A stretch of DNA of 64,000 nt from contig NZ_CP065037.1 of assembly GCF_019924635.1 (NCBI RefSeq), positions 2,604,001 to 2,668,000 on the forward strand, in the 5' to 3' direction. Source of the DNA: Leifsonia sp. ZF2019 (lineage in GTDB: Bacteria; Actinomycetota; Actinomycetes; Actinomycetales; Microbacteriaceae). Position 1 is the stretch's first letter. Each line of letters starts with the position of its first letter. The notes below the pieces were generated by a model that saw only the letters and a program-made list of their open reading frames with translations, had not been told where the DNA came from and did not search any database. This document shows, in pieces, positions 33,269 to 43,045 of this stretch. Made by a program: the position numbers and the translations under genes.

Positions 33269-34780
33269 TCAGACCGCGAACGGCTCGAACACCGCCGCGT
33301 ACTCCGGCATGATCTTCGCGTGGACCCGCGTGCCCTCCTCCACGTATTCCGTGGAGAGGACACGTCCGCGCTCGTGCAGGGCCGAGATCAGGTCGCCCCG
33401 GTCGTACGGCACGACGAGCCGCACCTCGACCGACAGGTCGGGCAGCAGCCGGGCGATCGCCGCGAGCACCTCGTCGATCCCCTCACCCGTGCGGGCGGAG
33501 GCGAAGATCGCTCCGGGCTCCAGCCCGCGCAGCACCAGCCGCTCGTCCGGGCCGATCAGGTCGGCCTTGTTGAAGACCACGATCTCCGGGATGTCGCGCG
33601 CCCCGACCTCGCCGATCACGTCGCGCACTGTCGCCAGCTGCGACGCCGGGTCGGGATGCGAGCCGTCGACGACGTGGAGGATCACATCGGAGTCGGCCAC
33701 CTCCTCCAGCGTCGAGCGGAACGCCTCCACCAGCTGGTGCGGCAGGTTGCGCACGAAGCCGACGGTGTCGGCGAGGGTGTACAGGCGGCCGTCGGCGGTC
33801 ACGGAGCGGCGCACGGTCGCGTCGAGCGTGGCGAACAGGGCGTTCTCGACGAGCACGCCCGCCTTGGTCACCCGGTTCAGAAGGCTCGACTTGCCGGCGT
33901 TGGTGTAGCCGGCGATCGCGACGGAGGGCACGGAGTTGCGGTTGCGGTTCGCGCGCTTCGCCTCGCGGGCGGGCTTGAACCCGGCGATCTGCTTGCGCAG
34001 TTTCGCCATCCGGGTGTGGATGCGCCGACGGTCCAGCTCGATCTTCGTCTCACCGGGACCGCGCGACCCCATGCCCGCACCGGCGCCGCCGACCTGGCCA
34101 CCGGCCTGGCGAGACATCGACTCGCCCCAGCCGCGCAGGCGCGGAAGCAGGTACTCGAGCTGCGCGAGCTCCACCTGCGCCTTGCCCTCGCGGCTCTTGG
34201 CGTGCTGGCTGAAGATGTCGAGGATCACCGCGGTGCGGTCGATCACCTTCACCTTCACGACGTCCTCGAGCGCGCGCCGCTGGCTCGACGCCAGCTCGGT
34301 GTCGGCCACGACGGTGTCCGCGCCGAGCGCGGCGACGATGCCCGCCAGTTCCTCCGCCTTGCCGCGCCCGAGGTAGGTACTCGGGTCCGGATGCGGGCGG
34401 CGCTGGAGCAGGCCGTCGAGCACGACGGCGCCCGCGGTCTCCGCCAGGGCGGCGAGCTCGCGCATGGAGTTCTCGGCGTCCTGCAGGGTGCCCTGCGAGT
34501 ACACGCCGATGAGCACCACGTTCTCGAGTCGGAGCTGCCGGTACTCGACCTCGGTGACGTCCTCGAGCTCGGTCGAGAGCCCGCTGACGCGGCGGAGTGC
34601 CGCGCGCTCCTCCCGGTCGAACTGCTCGCCGTCGTGGGAGCCGTCGGCGGTCGCCGTGGACTGGAGCGCCTGCGCGCCCGTCCCGAACAGCGTCACGCTC
34701 GCACGGTTCTTCTCGGTCGCGAGCACGCGCGCGACGACGTCGTCGGTGCCGTGTTCTTCGATTTCGGTTCGTTCAGTCAT
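33269..34780 (-). CDS. hflX: GTPase HflX
   Basis: A 503-residue ribosome-associated GTPase. The N-terminal HflX domain contains YLGRGKAEELAG; a glycine-rich linker GGQVGGAGAGMGSRGPGE precedes the G domain. G-motifs are GYTNAGKSSLLN (G1), DTVGFVRNLPHQLVEAFRS (G3) and NKAD (G4), followed by a C-terminal domain. Known HflX proteins split stalled ribosomes under stress. ATG 34780 is preferred to 34804, which would overlap the divergent promoter of the methyltransferase. Confidence 0.94.
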   Translation of the reverse strand: MTERTEIEEHGTDDVVARVLATEKNRASVTLFGTGAQALQSTATADGSHDGEQFDREERAALRRVSGLSTELEDVTEVEYRQLRLENVVLIGVYSQGTLQDAENSMRELAALAETAGAVVLDGLLQRRPHPDPSTYLGRGKAEELAGIVAALGADTVVADTELASSQRRALEDVVKVKVIDRTAVILDIFSQHAKSREGKAQVELAQLEYLLPRLRGWGESMSRQAGGQVGGAGAGMGSRGPGETKIELDRRRIHTRMAKLRKQIAGFKPAREAKRANRNRNSVPSVAIAGYTNAGKSSLLNRVTKAGVLVENALFATLDATVRRSVTADGRLYTLADTVGFVRNLPHQLVEAFRSTLEEVADSDVILHVVDGSHPDPASQLATVRDVIGEVGARDIPEIVVFNKADLIGPDERLVLRGLEPGAIFASARTGEGIDEVLAAIARLLPDLSVEVRLVVPYDRGDLISALHERGRVLSTEYVEEGTRVHAKIMPEYAAVFEPFAV

Positions 34781-34810
34781 TCTTCGTCCCCGTTCCGGGT
34801 CCATCCCAGT

Positions 34811-34838
34811 TTGTCAGTTCGGCTGCGTCCTGTACGGT
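34811..34838 (+). promoter_or_regulatory. Promoter of leaderless methyltransferase gene
   Basis: TTGTCA (34811-34816), a 16-nt spacer and TACGGT (34833-34838). The -10 ends 6 nt before the ATG, so transcription should start at the A of the start codon. Confidence 0.55.
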
Positions 34839-34844
34839 CCTCTT

Positions 34845-35471
34845 ATGGCGAGCGGAGACCACTACTTTTCCACGGCTCCCGAGAGCGAGATGAACCTGCG
34901 GCCCATCACCGTACGGCTGGCCGGCCAGACGTACGAGCTGACGACCGCGAACGGCATCTTCAGCCCCGAGCGCATCGATACGGGAACGAGAGTCCTGCTC
35001 GACCATGTCCCCGCTGCGCCGCCCGGAGGTCAGTTCCTCGACCTGGGCTGCGGCTGGGGACCGCTGGCTCTCACACTGGCTCTCGAATCCCCTCATGCGA
35101 CGGTCTGGGCCGTCGACGTCAACACCCGAGCCCTGGATGTGGTGCGCTTGAACGCGCAGAAGCTCGGTCTCACCAATATTAACCCCGTCACCCCCGACGA
35201 TGTTCCCGACGACCTGCTGTTCACGGCGATCTGGTCCAATCCGCCCATCCGGATCGGCAAGGACGAGCTGCACAACATCCTCACCCGCTGGCTCCCGCGC
35301 CTCGAGCCGGGGTCGGACGCGTGGCTGGTCGTGCAGCGCAATCTCGGCAGCGACTCCCTGCACCGCTGGATCGAGGCGGCCCTGCCTGAGCTGAAGACGA
35401 CGCGCGCCGCGATCTCCAAGGGCTACCGCGTCCTCCGCTCGCACCGGCCGCGGCGCACCGCTGACGACTGA
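34845..35471 (+). CDS. RsmC-like class I SAM-dependent methyltransferase
   Basis: A 208-residue methyltransferase. The SAM motif is FLDLGCGWGPLALTLAL (motif I), followed by VWAVDVNTRALDVVRLNAQ and the NPPIRIGK motif (NPPY-type), which marks N-methyltransferases of nucleobases, such as the 16S rRNA guanine N2 enzymes RsmC/RsmD. The N-terminal domain duplication of E. coli RsmC is absent, so this is the short form common in Gram-positives. The target base is not shown. ATG 34845 is fixed by the promoter. Confidence 0.87.
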   Translation: MASGDHYFSTAPESEMNLRPITVRLAGQTYELTTANGIFSPERIDTGTRVLLDHVPAAPPGGQFLDLGCGWGPLALTLALESPHATVWAVDVNTRALDVVRLNAQKLGLTNINPVTPDDVPDDLLFTAIWSNPPIRIGKDELHNILTRWLPRLEPGSDAWLVVQRNLGSDSLHRWIEAALPELKTTRAAISKGYRVLRSHRPRRTADD

Positions 35472-35516
35472 ACCTCCGGGACGCGGCCGGAGCATTCGTG
35501 CCCAGCGCCGCTCGGC

Positions 35517-36395
35517 TCAGGCGAGCTCGAGGGTGCCCGTGTAGACCAGTTCCGCCGGGCCGCTGAGGGCGACGTGCTCGCCGTCCTCCGTGGCGAACAT
35601 GCGCACGCCCACGGTCCCGCCCGGCACATCGACGCGCCACTGATTCGGTGCGCCGTCTCCCGCCCAGTACCGCACCGCGAGCGCCGCGGCGGCCGCGCCT
35701 GTTCCGCACGAGAGCGTCTCGCCGCTGCCGCGCTCGTGCACGCGCATCCGGATGCGGCCGACGCCGTCCTTGACGAGCGGCTCGTGCGGCACGACGAACT
35801 CGACGTTCGCGCCGTGCTCGGGCGCCGGCTCGAGGTGCGGGATGTACGTGAGGTCGGCGGCCTCCAGCTCGCTCTCGTCCGCGACCGCGACGACGACGTG
35901 CGGGTTGCCCATGTCGATGCCGAGGCCCGGGCGCGCGACCGGGAGCTCCTTCGCGCGCACCAGGGGCTCGCCGCCGTCGAGGTCCCAGCGCCCGAGGTCG
36001 ACCTGGAATCCGGTGAGGTTGCGCTGCACATCGCGGACGCCTGAGCGGGTCCCGATGGCGAGGGTGTCTCCGTCGGCGAGCTCCACGAGCCCCGATTCGA
36101 TCAGGAAGCGGGTGTAGACGCGGATGCCGTTGCCGCACATCTCGGCCGCCGATCCGTCGGCGTTGTAGTAGTCCATGAACCACTCGGCGCCCTCGTCCTC
36201 CGCGAGTGCCTCGACGCCCTCCGGGAGGTGCTTGGACTTCACCGCGCGGATGACGCCGTCGGCTCCGACGCCGAAGTGGCGGTCGCAGATCTCGGCGATC
36301 TGCGCGGCCGTCAGCGGAAGCCGTCCGTCCGGGTCGGAGTAGAGCACGAAGTCGTTGCCCGTGCCCTGACCTTTGGTGAAGTGGAGTGTCGCCAT
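35517..36395 (-). CDS. dapF: Diaminopimelate epimerase DapF
   Basis: A 292-residue PLP-independent epimerase converting LL- to meso-diaminopimelate for peptidoglycan and lysine. The two active Cys are in EMCGNGIR and [17 protein letters not shown] near the N-terminus is typical. A GTG two codons upstream (36401) overlaps the miaA stop (GTGA); AGG at -8 favours ATG 36395. dapA and dapB are elsewhere in the window. Confidence 0.94.
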   Translation of the reverse strand: MATLHFTKGQGTGNDFVLYSDPDGRLPLTAAQIAEICDRHFGVGADGVIRAVKSKHLPEGVEALAEDEGAEWFMDYYNADGSAAEMCGNGIRVYTRFLIESGLVELADGDTLAIGTRSGVRDVQRNLTGFQVDLGRWDLDGGEPLVRAKELPVARPGLGIDMGNPHVVVAVADESELEAADLTYIPHLEPAPEHGANVEFVVPHEPLVKDGVGRIRMRVHERGSGETLSCGTGAAAAALAVRYWAGDGAPNQWRVDVPGGTVGVRMFATEDGEHVALSGPAELVYTGTLELA

Positions 36396-36397
36396 GC

Positions 36398-37321
36398 TCA
36401 CAGCCTAGCGAGCGCCGCGTCCACGATCGCCGGGTCGTCGTACGCCAGCCAGTGGAGGTCCGGGTACCGTTTGAACCAGCTCACCTGGCGTCGCGCGTAG
36501 CGACGGGTCAACTGCTGGGTCCGGCCGATCGCCTCGGCCGTCGTCAGCTCGCCGCGCAGCTCGGCGAGGGCCTGGGCGTATCCGATGGCGCGGCCAGCGG
36601 TGATGCCGCGCTCGATCCCTCGAGGGATCAGGCCGCGCACCTCGTCGAGCAGGCCGTCGGCCCACATGCGCTCGACGCGGGCGTCGAGCCGGGTCACGAG
36701 CTCGTCGCGCGGCGCCGCCAGTCCCAGGAGCGTCACCGGCCGCCAGGGAACGGGCGTCTCGGGCAGGGTGCCGCTCACCGGCTCGCCGGTCAGCTCGGCG
36801 ACCTCCAGGGCGCGCACGATGCGTCGGCCGTTCGTCGACCCGATGCGCGCGGCGGCCACGGGGTCGACCGCGGCCAGCCGTCGGTGGAGCATCCCCGGTC
36901 CCTGCGCCGCGAGCTCGGTCTCGAGACGCGCCCGCAGCTCCGGGTCGGTGCCGGGGAACCGGAAGTCGAACACCACGCTGGAGACGTAGAGCCCGGATCC
37001 GCCGACCAGGATCGGGACCGCACCGCGCGCCAGGATGTCGTCGACCGCGGCCCGTGCCTCGGGCTGATACCGGGCGACCGTGGCCTCCTCGGTGACGTCG
37101 AGGACGTCGAACAGGTGGTGCGGCACACCGCGCCACTCGCTCGCGGGGATCTTGGCCGTGCCGATGTCCATGCCGCGGTAGAGCTGCATGGCGTCGGCGT
37201 TGACGACCTCCGCGGCCTGTCCGCGCGCGCGCAGGCGCTCGGCGAGCGCGAGCGAGAGGTCGGTCTTGCCGGTTCCGGTGGCCCCGACGATCGCGACGAC
37301 GCCGGGGCCGTCGGCGTTCAG
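36398..37321 (-). CDS. miaA: tRNA dimethylallyltransferase MiaA with apparent CTG start
   Basis: A 307-residue enzyme that prenylates A37 of tRNAs. The P-loop [20 protein letters not shown] lies before the first ATG (37189), so a start there would remove it. Between the in-frame stop (near 37384) and the P-loop there is no ATG, GTG or TTG. CTG at 37321-37319 overlaps the miaB stop as CTGA and gives the normal MiaA length. Later motifs are [25 protein letters not shown] and [11 protein letters not shown]. It shares its substrate tRNA with MiaB upstream. Confidence 0.9.
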   Translation of the reverse strand: MNADGPGVVAIVGATGTGKTDLSLALAERLRARGQAAEVVNADAMQLYRGMDIGTAKIPASEWRGVPHHLFDVLDVTEEATVARYQPEARAAVDDILARGAVPILVGGSGLYVSSVVFDFRFPGTDPELRARLETELAAQGPGMLHRRLAAVDPVAAARIGSTNGRRIVRALEVAELTGEPVSGTLPETPVPWRPVTLLGLAAPRDELVTRLDARVERMWADGLLDEVRGLIPRGIERGITAGRAIGYAQALAELRGELTTAEAIGRTQQLTRRYARRQVSWFKRYPDLHWLAYDDPAIVDAALARL

Positions 37322-38928
37322 CGCTGGCCGTCCGTCGGGTCGTAGATCGGCATCGTCCCGACGCCGGGCGAGGTCAGTGGCTCACGCGTGCGCAGCGTCG
37401 GGAGACCGAGAGACACGCGACCGCCGGCGTCGGCTGTGGCACCCGAACCGTGGGCGGGGACGGCACAGGACTCGGCCTCAGCGCGATCCCACGCGTCGCC
37501 CGCCTGCGTCCGACGCACCCGGAACGGACCGTCGGCGACGGCGTCGGCGATGAGGTAGTGCGGAGCGGCCTGCGTGACGCGCACCGTGACCACATCGCCC
37601 GGCCGCGGCGCCTCCGCTCCCGCCGGGAGCTCGAAGTGCACCAGGCGGCTGTCGCGGGCGCGACCGCTGAGCCGGCGCGTGTCGGCGTCCTTGCGGCCCT
37701 CGCCGTTGGCGACGAGCAGCTCGACCTCGCGGCCCACCAGCTTCTCGTTCTCTTCGAGCGAGATGCGCTCCTGCAGTGCGATCAGGCGGTCGTAACGCTC
37801 CTGCACGACCTCCTTGGGCACCTGGTCGTCCATCGTCGCGGCGGGGGTACCGGGACGGATCGAGTACTGGAACGTGAACGCCGAGGCGAACCGGGCCGCC
37901 TCCACGACGCGCATGGTCTCGAGGAAGTCCTCCTCGGTCTCGCCGGGGAACCCGACGATGATGTCGGTGCTGATCGCGGCGTCCGGCAGCTTGGCGCGCA
38001 CGCGGTCGAGGATGCCGAGGAACTTCTCGGAGCGGTACGACCGGCGCATGCTGCGGAGGATCCGGTCGGAGCCCGACTGCAGCGGCATGTGGAGCTGCGG
38101 CATGACGTTCGGCGTCTCGGCCATGGCGTCGATCACATCGTCGGTGAACGCCGCCGGGTGCGGGCTGGTGAACCGGATGCGCTCCAGGCCCTCGATGCGC
38201 CCGGCCGCCCGCAGCAGCTTGCTGAACGCCTGCCGGTCGCCGAACTCCACGCCGTAGGAGTTCACGTTCTGCCCGAGCAGGGTGACCTCGATCGCGCCGT
38301 CGTCGACGAGTGCCTGGATCTCCGCGAGGATGTCGCCCGGGCGGCGGTCCTTCTCCTTGCCGCGCAGCGAGGGCACGATGCAGAAGGTGCAGGTGTTGTT
38401 GCAGCCCACCGAGATGGAGACCCACCCGGAGTAGGAGGAGTCGCGCTTCGTCGGCAGTGTGGAGGGGAACGTCTCGAGCGACTCGAGGATCTCGATCTCG
38501 GCGTCGTCGTTGTGGCGCGCGCGCTCGAGGAGGCTCGGTAGCGCACCCATGTTGTGGGTCCCGAAGACGACGTCGACCCAGGGCGCCTTCTCGAGGATGA
38601 CGTTCTTGTCCTTCTGCGCGAGGCAGCCGCCGACGGCGATCTGCATGCCCTCGTGACGGCGCTTGATGCCGGCGAGGTGTCCGAGGTTGCCGTACAGCTT
38701 GTTGTCGGCGTTCTCGCGCACGGCGCAGGTGTTGATGACGACGATGTCGGCTTCGGCGCCGTCGGCCGGAACGTAGCCGGCGGCTTCGAGGGACCCGCTG
38801 AGCCGCTCGGAGTCGTGCACGTTCATCTGGCAGCCGAACGTGCGGACCTCGTAGGTCCGTGCCGTGCCGTCGGCACGGAGGGCTGCCGCCGAGGGCTCGA
38901 TGACGCTGCGCTGTTCGATGATGCTCAT
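37318..38928 (-). CDS. miaB: tRNA-2-methylthio-N6-dimethylallyladenosine synthase MiaB
   Basis: A 536-residue radical SAM methylthiotransferase, acting after MiaA. The N-terminal UPF0004 domain has Cys in [24 protein letters not shown] and VGGCLAQK; the radical SAM cluster ligands are Cys176, Cys180 and Cys183 (GCNNTCTFC); a TRAM domain follows about residue 380-450. A Pro/Gly-rich tail of about 70 residues is an extension. It starts the miaB-miaA-dapF unit. Confidence 0.95.
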   Translation of the reverse strand: MSIIEQRSVIEPSAAALRADGTARTYEVRTFGCQMNVHDSERLSGSLEAAGYVPADGAEADIVVINTCAVRENADNKLYGNLGHLAGIKRRHEGMQIAVGGCLAQKDKNVILEKAPWVDVVFGTHNMGALPSLLERARHNDDAEIEILESLETFPSTLPTKRDSSYSGWVSISVGCNNTCTFCIVPSLRGKEKDRRPGDILAEIQALVDDGAIEVTLLGQNVNSYGVEFGDRQAFSKLLRAAGRIEGLERIRFTSPHPAAFTDDVIDAMAETPNVMPQLHMPLQSGSDRILRSMRRSYRSEKFLGILDRVRAKLPDAAISTDIIVGFPGETEEDFLETMRVVEAARFASAFTFQYSIRPGTPAATMDDQVPKEVVQERYDRLIALQERISLEENEKLVGREVELLVANGEGRKDADTRRLSGRARDSRLVHFELPAGAEAPRPGDVVTVRVTQAAPHYLIADAVADGPFRVRRTQAGDAWDRAEAESCAVPAHGSGATADAGGRVSLGLPTLRTREPLTSPGVGTMPIYDPTDGQR

Positions 38929-39015
38929 GATGCCGACAATTCTACGTTCGCCTCGCCGCGGCTCAGAACAGCGTGGATCGCGCGGAGGGATGTCCCGGGG
39001 ATGCCAGCCTCCCGC

Positions 39016-39828
39016 CTACTGGAACCGCACGCCGCCGCGCCGACGCGAAGCCAGGGCGGCCTCCATCGCCTGCCGCACGATCGCGGAGCTGTAGCCCTTG
39101 CGGGCCAGGAAACCGTGGAGACGACGACGCACCGTCTCGTCGTCGTAGGACGACAGCTGGCCGATGCGCTTGACAGCGAGCTCGGTGGCGCGCTCCAGCT
39201 CGTCCTCGTCGGCGATGTCGGCCAGCGCGATCTCGATGAGCTCGGGATCGATGTGCCGCTGCTTCAGCTCCTGCTCGATCGCGGTGCGCCCGAGCCCCTT
39301 GCGGCTGTGCTGCGTGAACGCCAGGCTCACGGCGAGCGACGCGTCGTCGATCACGCCGAGCGTCTCGAGGCGATCCAGCTCGGGGCCGAACACCTCGGGT
39401 TCGATCTCGCGCTTGAGGAGGACCTGCTCCAGCTCCCACCGGGACATGCCCCGGCGTGCCAACTGCCGGATGGTGACCGCTGAGACCTTCTTCGCCTGGC
39501 GATCGGCTTCGTCGTCGTCCTGATCGACGGAGGTCACGGCTGCGGCCGCTGCGGTGGCAGCCGCTCGTCCGTCGTCCGCCCACGTGTTGTTCCATCGAGT
39601 GGCGCCGGGGAGTTCGACGATCCTCGCGTCCGCACCCTCGTCGCCGGGCTCATGCTCGGTCTCGCGCGCGACTCCTCGCGCCGTTCCGGCCGGATGCCGG
39701 CTCTCCACGCCACGCGACGCCGGCCGCCGCAGCGGAGTGACGGGCGCGAGGCGGTCCCCGTCGCCCCCTCCGTTCATCGGCTCGTTCTTCGCTTCACCGA
39801 ACGGATCGGATGGAAACCTCACGACCAT
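39016..39828 (-). CDS. recX: Regulatory protein RecX
   Basis: A 270-residue RecX, which modulates RecA filaments. The RecX core (about 105-270) has the helical repeats AVTIRQLARRGMSRWELEQVLLKR, FTQHSRKGLGRTAIEQELKQR and LHGFLARKGYSSAIVRQAM. The first about 100 residues are a variable, low-complexity extension. GAGGAGA is 5 nt before ATG 39828. It is 82 nt downstream of recA in the same direction. Confidence 0.92.
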   Translation of the reverse strand: MVVRFPSDPFGEAKNEPMNGGGDGDRLAPVTPLRRPASRGVESRHPAGTARGVARETEHEPGDEGADARIVELPGATRWNNTWADDGRAAATAAAAAVTSVDQDDDEADRQAKKVSAVTIRQLARRGMSRWELEQVLLKREIEPEVFGPELDRLETLGVIDDASLAVSLAFTQHSRKGLGRTAIEQELKQRHIDPELIEIALADIADEDELERATELAVKRIGQLSSYDDETVRRRLHGFLARKGYSSAIVRQAMEAALASRRRGGVRFQ

Positions 39829-39910
39829 GAAGCTCTCCTCGAACACCTCTCGCGCGATGCACGGACAAACGGTCGGCGACTGGCGGGTCGCACGGACCCG
39901 CCAGTCGACG

Positions 39911-40984
39911 TCAGGCGCCCTTGCGTGCCCGCAGCTTCTCCTCGATGGACTCGACCTCGCCCTGCGGCTGCGCGACGGGGTTGGGGTCGGGGACGATGCC
40001 GAGCTTGATCTTGATCTTCGTCTCGATCTCGGCGGCGATGTCCGGGTTCGCGATGAGGAAGTTGCGCGAGTTCTCCTTGCCCTGCCCGAGCTGGTCGCCC
40101 TCGTACGTGTACCAGGCGCCGGACTTCTTGACGAGCCCGTGCTCCACCCCGAAGTCGAGCAGGCTGCCCTCGCGGGAGATGCCGACGCCGTACAGGATGT
40201 CGAACTCCGCCTGCTTGAAGGGCGGCGCCATCTTGTTCTTGACGACCTTGACGCGCGTGCGGTTACCGACCGCGTCGGCGCCGTCCTTCAGGGTTTCGAT
40301 GCGGCGGATGTCGAGTCGGACCGACGCGTAGAACTTGAGCGCCTTTCCACCGGCGGTGGTCTCGGGGCTCCCGAAGAAGACGCCGATCTTCTCGCGTAGC
40401 TGGTTGATGAAGATCATCGTGGTGTTGGTCTGGTTGAGCCCACCGGTCAGCTTGCGCAGGGCCTGCGACATGAGGCGGGCCTGCAGGCCGACGTGGGAGT
40501 CGCCCATCTCGCCCTCGATCTCGGCACGCGGCACGAGCGCCGCGACGGAGTCGATGACGATGAGGTCGATGGAACCGCTTCGCACGAGCATGTCGGCGAT
40601 CTCGAGCGCCTGCTCACCGGTGTCGGGCTGCGACACGAGGAGGGCGTCGATGTCGACGCCGAGCTTTCGGGCGTACTCGGGGTCGAGAGCGTGCTCTGCG
40701 TCGATGAAGGCAGCGATTCCGCCGGCCCGCTGCGCATTGGCGATCGCGTGCAGCGTCAGGGTCGTCTTACCCGACGACTCCGGGCCGTAGATCTCGACGA
40801 TGCGGCCGCGCGGGAGCCCGCCGATGCCGAGCGCGACGTCGAGCGCGATCGAGCCGGTCGGGACGACCTCCACCGGGGCGCGCTCGTCGCTGCCCAGTCG
40901 CATGACCGAGCCTTTTCCGAACTGACGGTCGATCTGCGCGAGTGCGGTCTCGAGCGCCTTCTCGCGGTCTGCGGGTGATGGCAT
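39911..40984 (-). CDS. recA: Recombinase RecA
   Basis: A 357-residue RecA for strand exchange and LexA co-protease activity. Motifs: [16 protein letters not shown] (Walker A), [22 protein letters not shown] (Walker B), loop L2 with [20 protein letters not shown]. No intein is present. The C-terminus is short and only mildly acidic. AGAAGGAGAA precedes the ATG. Its promoter region has a LexA box and a second DNA-damage promoter motif. Confidence 0.97.
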   Translation of the reverse strand: MPSPADREKALETALAQIDRQFGKGSVMRLGSDERAPVEVVPTGSIALDVALGIGGLPRGRIVEIYGPESSGKTTLTLHAIANAQRAGGIAAFIDAEHALDPEYARKLGVDIDALLVSQPDTGEQALEIADMLVRSGSIDLIVIDSVAALVPRAEIEGEMGDSHVGLQARLMSQALRKLTGGLNQTNTTMIFINQLREKIGVFFGSPETTAGGKALKFYASVRLDIRRIETLKDGADAVGNRTRVKVVKNKMAPPFKQAEFDILYGVGISREGSLLDFGVEHGLVKKSGAWYTYEGDQLGQGKENSRNFLIANPDIAAEIETKIKIKLGIVPDPNPVAQPQGEVESIEEKLRARKGA

Positions 40985-41021
40985 GTGCGGTTCTCCTTCT
41001 TACGCTTCGCTGACGAGTCCG

Positions 41022-41044
41022 ACTGTACGAGAGACGTCCGACAC
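41022..41044 (-). promoter_or_regulatory. PafBC-type promoter candidate for recA
   Basis: On the minus strand GTGTCGGAC - 8 nt - TACAGT matches the mycobacterial LexA-independent damage motif TTGTCRGTG-N8-TANNNT at the core TGTCGG, spacing and -10. It lies about 40 bp before the recA ATG. Confidence 0.45.
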
Positions 41045-41101
41045 GAGGACATCGTCCGGGAGATCTGTGGACAACTCGTTTTCGATTGCGGTTGTGAGGA
41101 G

Positions 41102-41130
41102 AGTCTAGCCACATCCGAACATATCTTCGA
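41102..41130 (-). promoter_or_regulatory. LexA-controlled distal recA promoter
   Basis: CCGAAC-ATAT-CTTCGA (41115-41130) is a LexA box; 8 nt downstream on the minus strand TAGACT (41107-41102) is a -10. The box covers the expected -35, so LexA should repress this promoter. Confidence 0.6.
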
Positions 41131-41166
41131 GACGTTCGAAGCGGCGTGTCGCGGGACGCGCGGCGC

Positions 41167-41391
41167 TCAGGCCCGTGGCGCCGGCCGCCCGGCGCCGTGC
41201 CAGTGCGCCACCGGGACGCCGGCCTCACGGCACAGCGCGAGCCAGACGTCGCGCGCCGGGAGACCCGCATCCAGCGCCTGCTGCGCGGTGCGGCCACCCA
41301 GTTCGCCGAGCACGAGGTCGGTGAGGAGGGCCTGGCCGTAGCCGCTGCCGAACTCGTCGGCGACGGCGCGCTGGAATTCGCTGAGCTTCAT
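41167..41391 (-). CDS. DUF3046 family protein
   Basis: A 74-residue soluble protein of the DUF3046 family, found next to recA in many actinobacteria. The start MKLSEFQRAVADEFGSGYGQALLTDLVL and WLALCREAGVP are characteristic. Function unknown. It lies between clgR and recA in the same direction. Confidence 0.9.
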   Translation of the reverse strand: MKLSEFQRAVADEFGSGYGQALLTDLVLGELGGRTAQQALDAGLPARDVWLALCREAGVPVAHWHGAGRPAPRA

Positions 41392-41464
41392 GTGTGCGTC
41401 CCGGTGGGGTAAGACGAAGGACGCCCCGCGCGGGCGGGGCGTCCTCGAGTCTGGTGGATGGGGA

Positions 41465-41776
41465 TCAGCGAGCGATCAGCGGCGCTTCCATCGCCGTGAC
41501 GAACTCGTCGGGCACGGTGTCGGGGATGACCGGCTCGAGGCCCTCGAGCACCGCGATGCGGTCCCCGACCTCGCGCATGATGACCGACACCGGCGTCTCC
41601 AGTGCGTCGGCGACCGAGGCGAGGATCTCGCTCGACGCCTCCTTCTGTCCGCGCTCGACCTCGCTGAGGTAGCCGAGGGCGACGCTCGCCTTGCTGGCGA
41701 CCTGCCGCAACGTGCGGCCCTTCTGCAGGCGGAAGTCCCTGAGCACGTCGCCGATTTCCTGACGTACAAGAATCAT
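41465..41776 (-). CDS. clgR: ClgR-like HTH transcriptional regulator
   Basis: A 103-residue XRE-type regulator. The HTH is about residues 20-43 (TLRQVASKASVALGYLSEVERGQ), and the EASSEILASVADAL segment matches ClgR, the activator of Clp protease and recA-linked genes in actinobacteria. The C-terminus ends PLIAR rather than the Ala-Ala type ClpP degron of some ClgR proteins. AAGGAGG is 6 nt before the ATG. Position between cinA and recA supports the name. Confidence 0.85.
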   Translation of the reverse strand: MILVRQEIGDVLRDFRLQKGRTLRQVASKASVALGYLSEVERGQKEASSEILASVADALETPVSVIMREVGDRIAVLEGLEPVIPDTVPDEFVTAMEAPLIAR

Positions 41777-41934
41777 TCGGAGCCTCCTTCTCAACCCTGC
41801 CGACGTATCGATGGATGCCAACTGTACCGCATCCCTGGTGGTCACGATATCGGCGACTACTGGGCTTTTCTTGTGAATGCAGCAGGTGTAACAGGACCGA
41901 AACACACGGTATTCCCGGGGTCCCGACGGCGTGG

Positions 41935-42435
41935 TCAGGCGCCCGTCTCGGCGATCAGTTCTGCGACCGCCCGCTCCACCGTGGCTCGCCGGATCGCGGC
42001 ACGGTCGCCGGTGAGCGCGAGCTCGACGACCCGTGTCCCGGCGTCCGACGAGACACCGACGAACACGGTGCCCACGGCGCGGCCTCCCTGCGGATCGGGT
42101 CCGGCGACACCGGTGGTGGCGACGCCGAGGCCGGCCGGGCGGCCGTCGACGGCGAGACGGGTGCGCACGCCCTCCGCCAGCTGCGCGGCGACCTCCGGGT
42201 GCACCGGACCTTCGGCCGCGAGCAGGTCCGCGTCGACTCCGAGCAGCGAGTGCTTGAGCTGGGTCGCGTAGACCACCGCTCCCCCGAGCACGACGGCGGA
42301 GGCGCCCGGCACGCGGGTGAGCTCGGCGGTCAGCTCACCGCCGGTGAGCGACTCCGCGGCGGCGACGGTGGTGCCCGTCGCCCGCAGGCGTGCGATCAGA
42401 CGGGCCGCGGGGTCGTCCGGGTCAGCCGGCGGCAC
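41935..42435 (-). CDS. CinA family nicotinamide-nucleotide amidohydrolase
   Basis: A 166-residue stand-alone C-terminal CinA domain (PncC-type), known to deamidate NMN. Landmarks: TVAAAESLTGGELTAELT (catalytic Ser region), VVYATQLKHSLLGV and GVATTGVAGPDPQGG. The N-terminal molybdopterin-like domain of full CinA is absent. The GTG start lies inside the end of pgsA (14-nt overlap). Confidence 0.92.
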   Translation of the reverse strand: MPPADPDDPAARLIARLRATGTTVAAAESLTGGELTAELTRVPGASAVVLGGAVVYATQLKHSLLGVDADLLAAEGPVHPEVAAQLAEGVRTRLAVDGRPAGLGVATTGVAGPDPQGGRAVGTVFVGVSSDAGTRVVELALTGDRAAIRRATVERAVAELIAETGA

Positions 42436-43036
42436 GCTTCGCCCGCCGGCCTTTCCAGGCCTGCCAGAGGTAGTCGAAACCCGTGACCACGGTGAGGACC
42501 ACCGCGGCCGTCATGAACACGCCGTTGACCCAGAAGACCCAGTCGCCCAGCACGGTCCAGAGCGGGAACAGTGCGAGGGAGATCGCGATGGACTGGACGA
42601 TCGTCTTGATCTTGCCGCCGCGGGAGGCGGCGATGACGCCCTGCCGGATCACGACGAACCGGTACAGCGTGATGCCGACCTCGCGCACCAGGATGACGAT
42701 GGTCACCCACCACGGCAGCTCCGCCAGGATCGAGAGCGCGATCAGCGCGCCCCCCGTGAGCACCTTGTCGGCGATCGGGTCGAGCAGCTTGCCGAGGTCG
42801 GTGACGAGGTTGTTGCGCCGCGCGATGGCCCCGTCGACACCGTCCGTGGCGATGGCGAGGACGAAGAGCACGGCCGCCGCCCAGCGCAGCCAGCCGTCGG
42901 CGCCCGCGTCAGCGAGCAGCATCCACACGAACAGCGGCGCGAGCAGGATGCGCACCACCGTGATCACATTGGGCACGTTCCAGTTGCTGGGCCGCGGGAC
43001 CGGGGCGCCCGCGATCGGGGGTGTCTCGGACGTCAT
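42422..43036 (-). CDS. pgsA: CDP-diacylglycerol-glycerol-3-phosphate 3-phosphatidyltransferase
   Basis: A 204-residue membrane enzyme making phosphatidylglycerol phosphate. The CDP-alcohol phosphotransferase motif is complete: DGVDGAIARRNNLVTDLGK followed by LLDPIADK (DG-x2-AR-x8-G-x3-D-x3-D). About four to five hydrophobic helices surround it. It sits between ftsK (9-nt gap) and cinA (overlap). Confidence 0.94.
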   Translation of the reverse strand: MTSETPPIAGAPVPRPSNWNVPNVITVVRILLAPLFVWMLLADAGADGWLRWAAAVLFVLAIATDGVDGAIARRNNLVTDLGKLLDPIADKVLTGGALIALSILAELPWWVTIVILVREVGITLYRFVVIRQGVIAASRGGKIKTIVQSIAISLALFPLWTVLGDWVFWVNGVFMTAAVVLTVVTGFDYLWQAWKGRRAKRAAG

Positions 43037-43045
43037 CGCGATGAT

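Noticed and set aside
39661..39828. Separate gene in the N-terminal part of recX
   Set aside because: Low-complexity extensions before the RecX core are common and the frame is continuous from a good ribosome-binding site.
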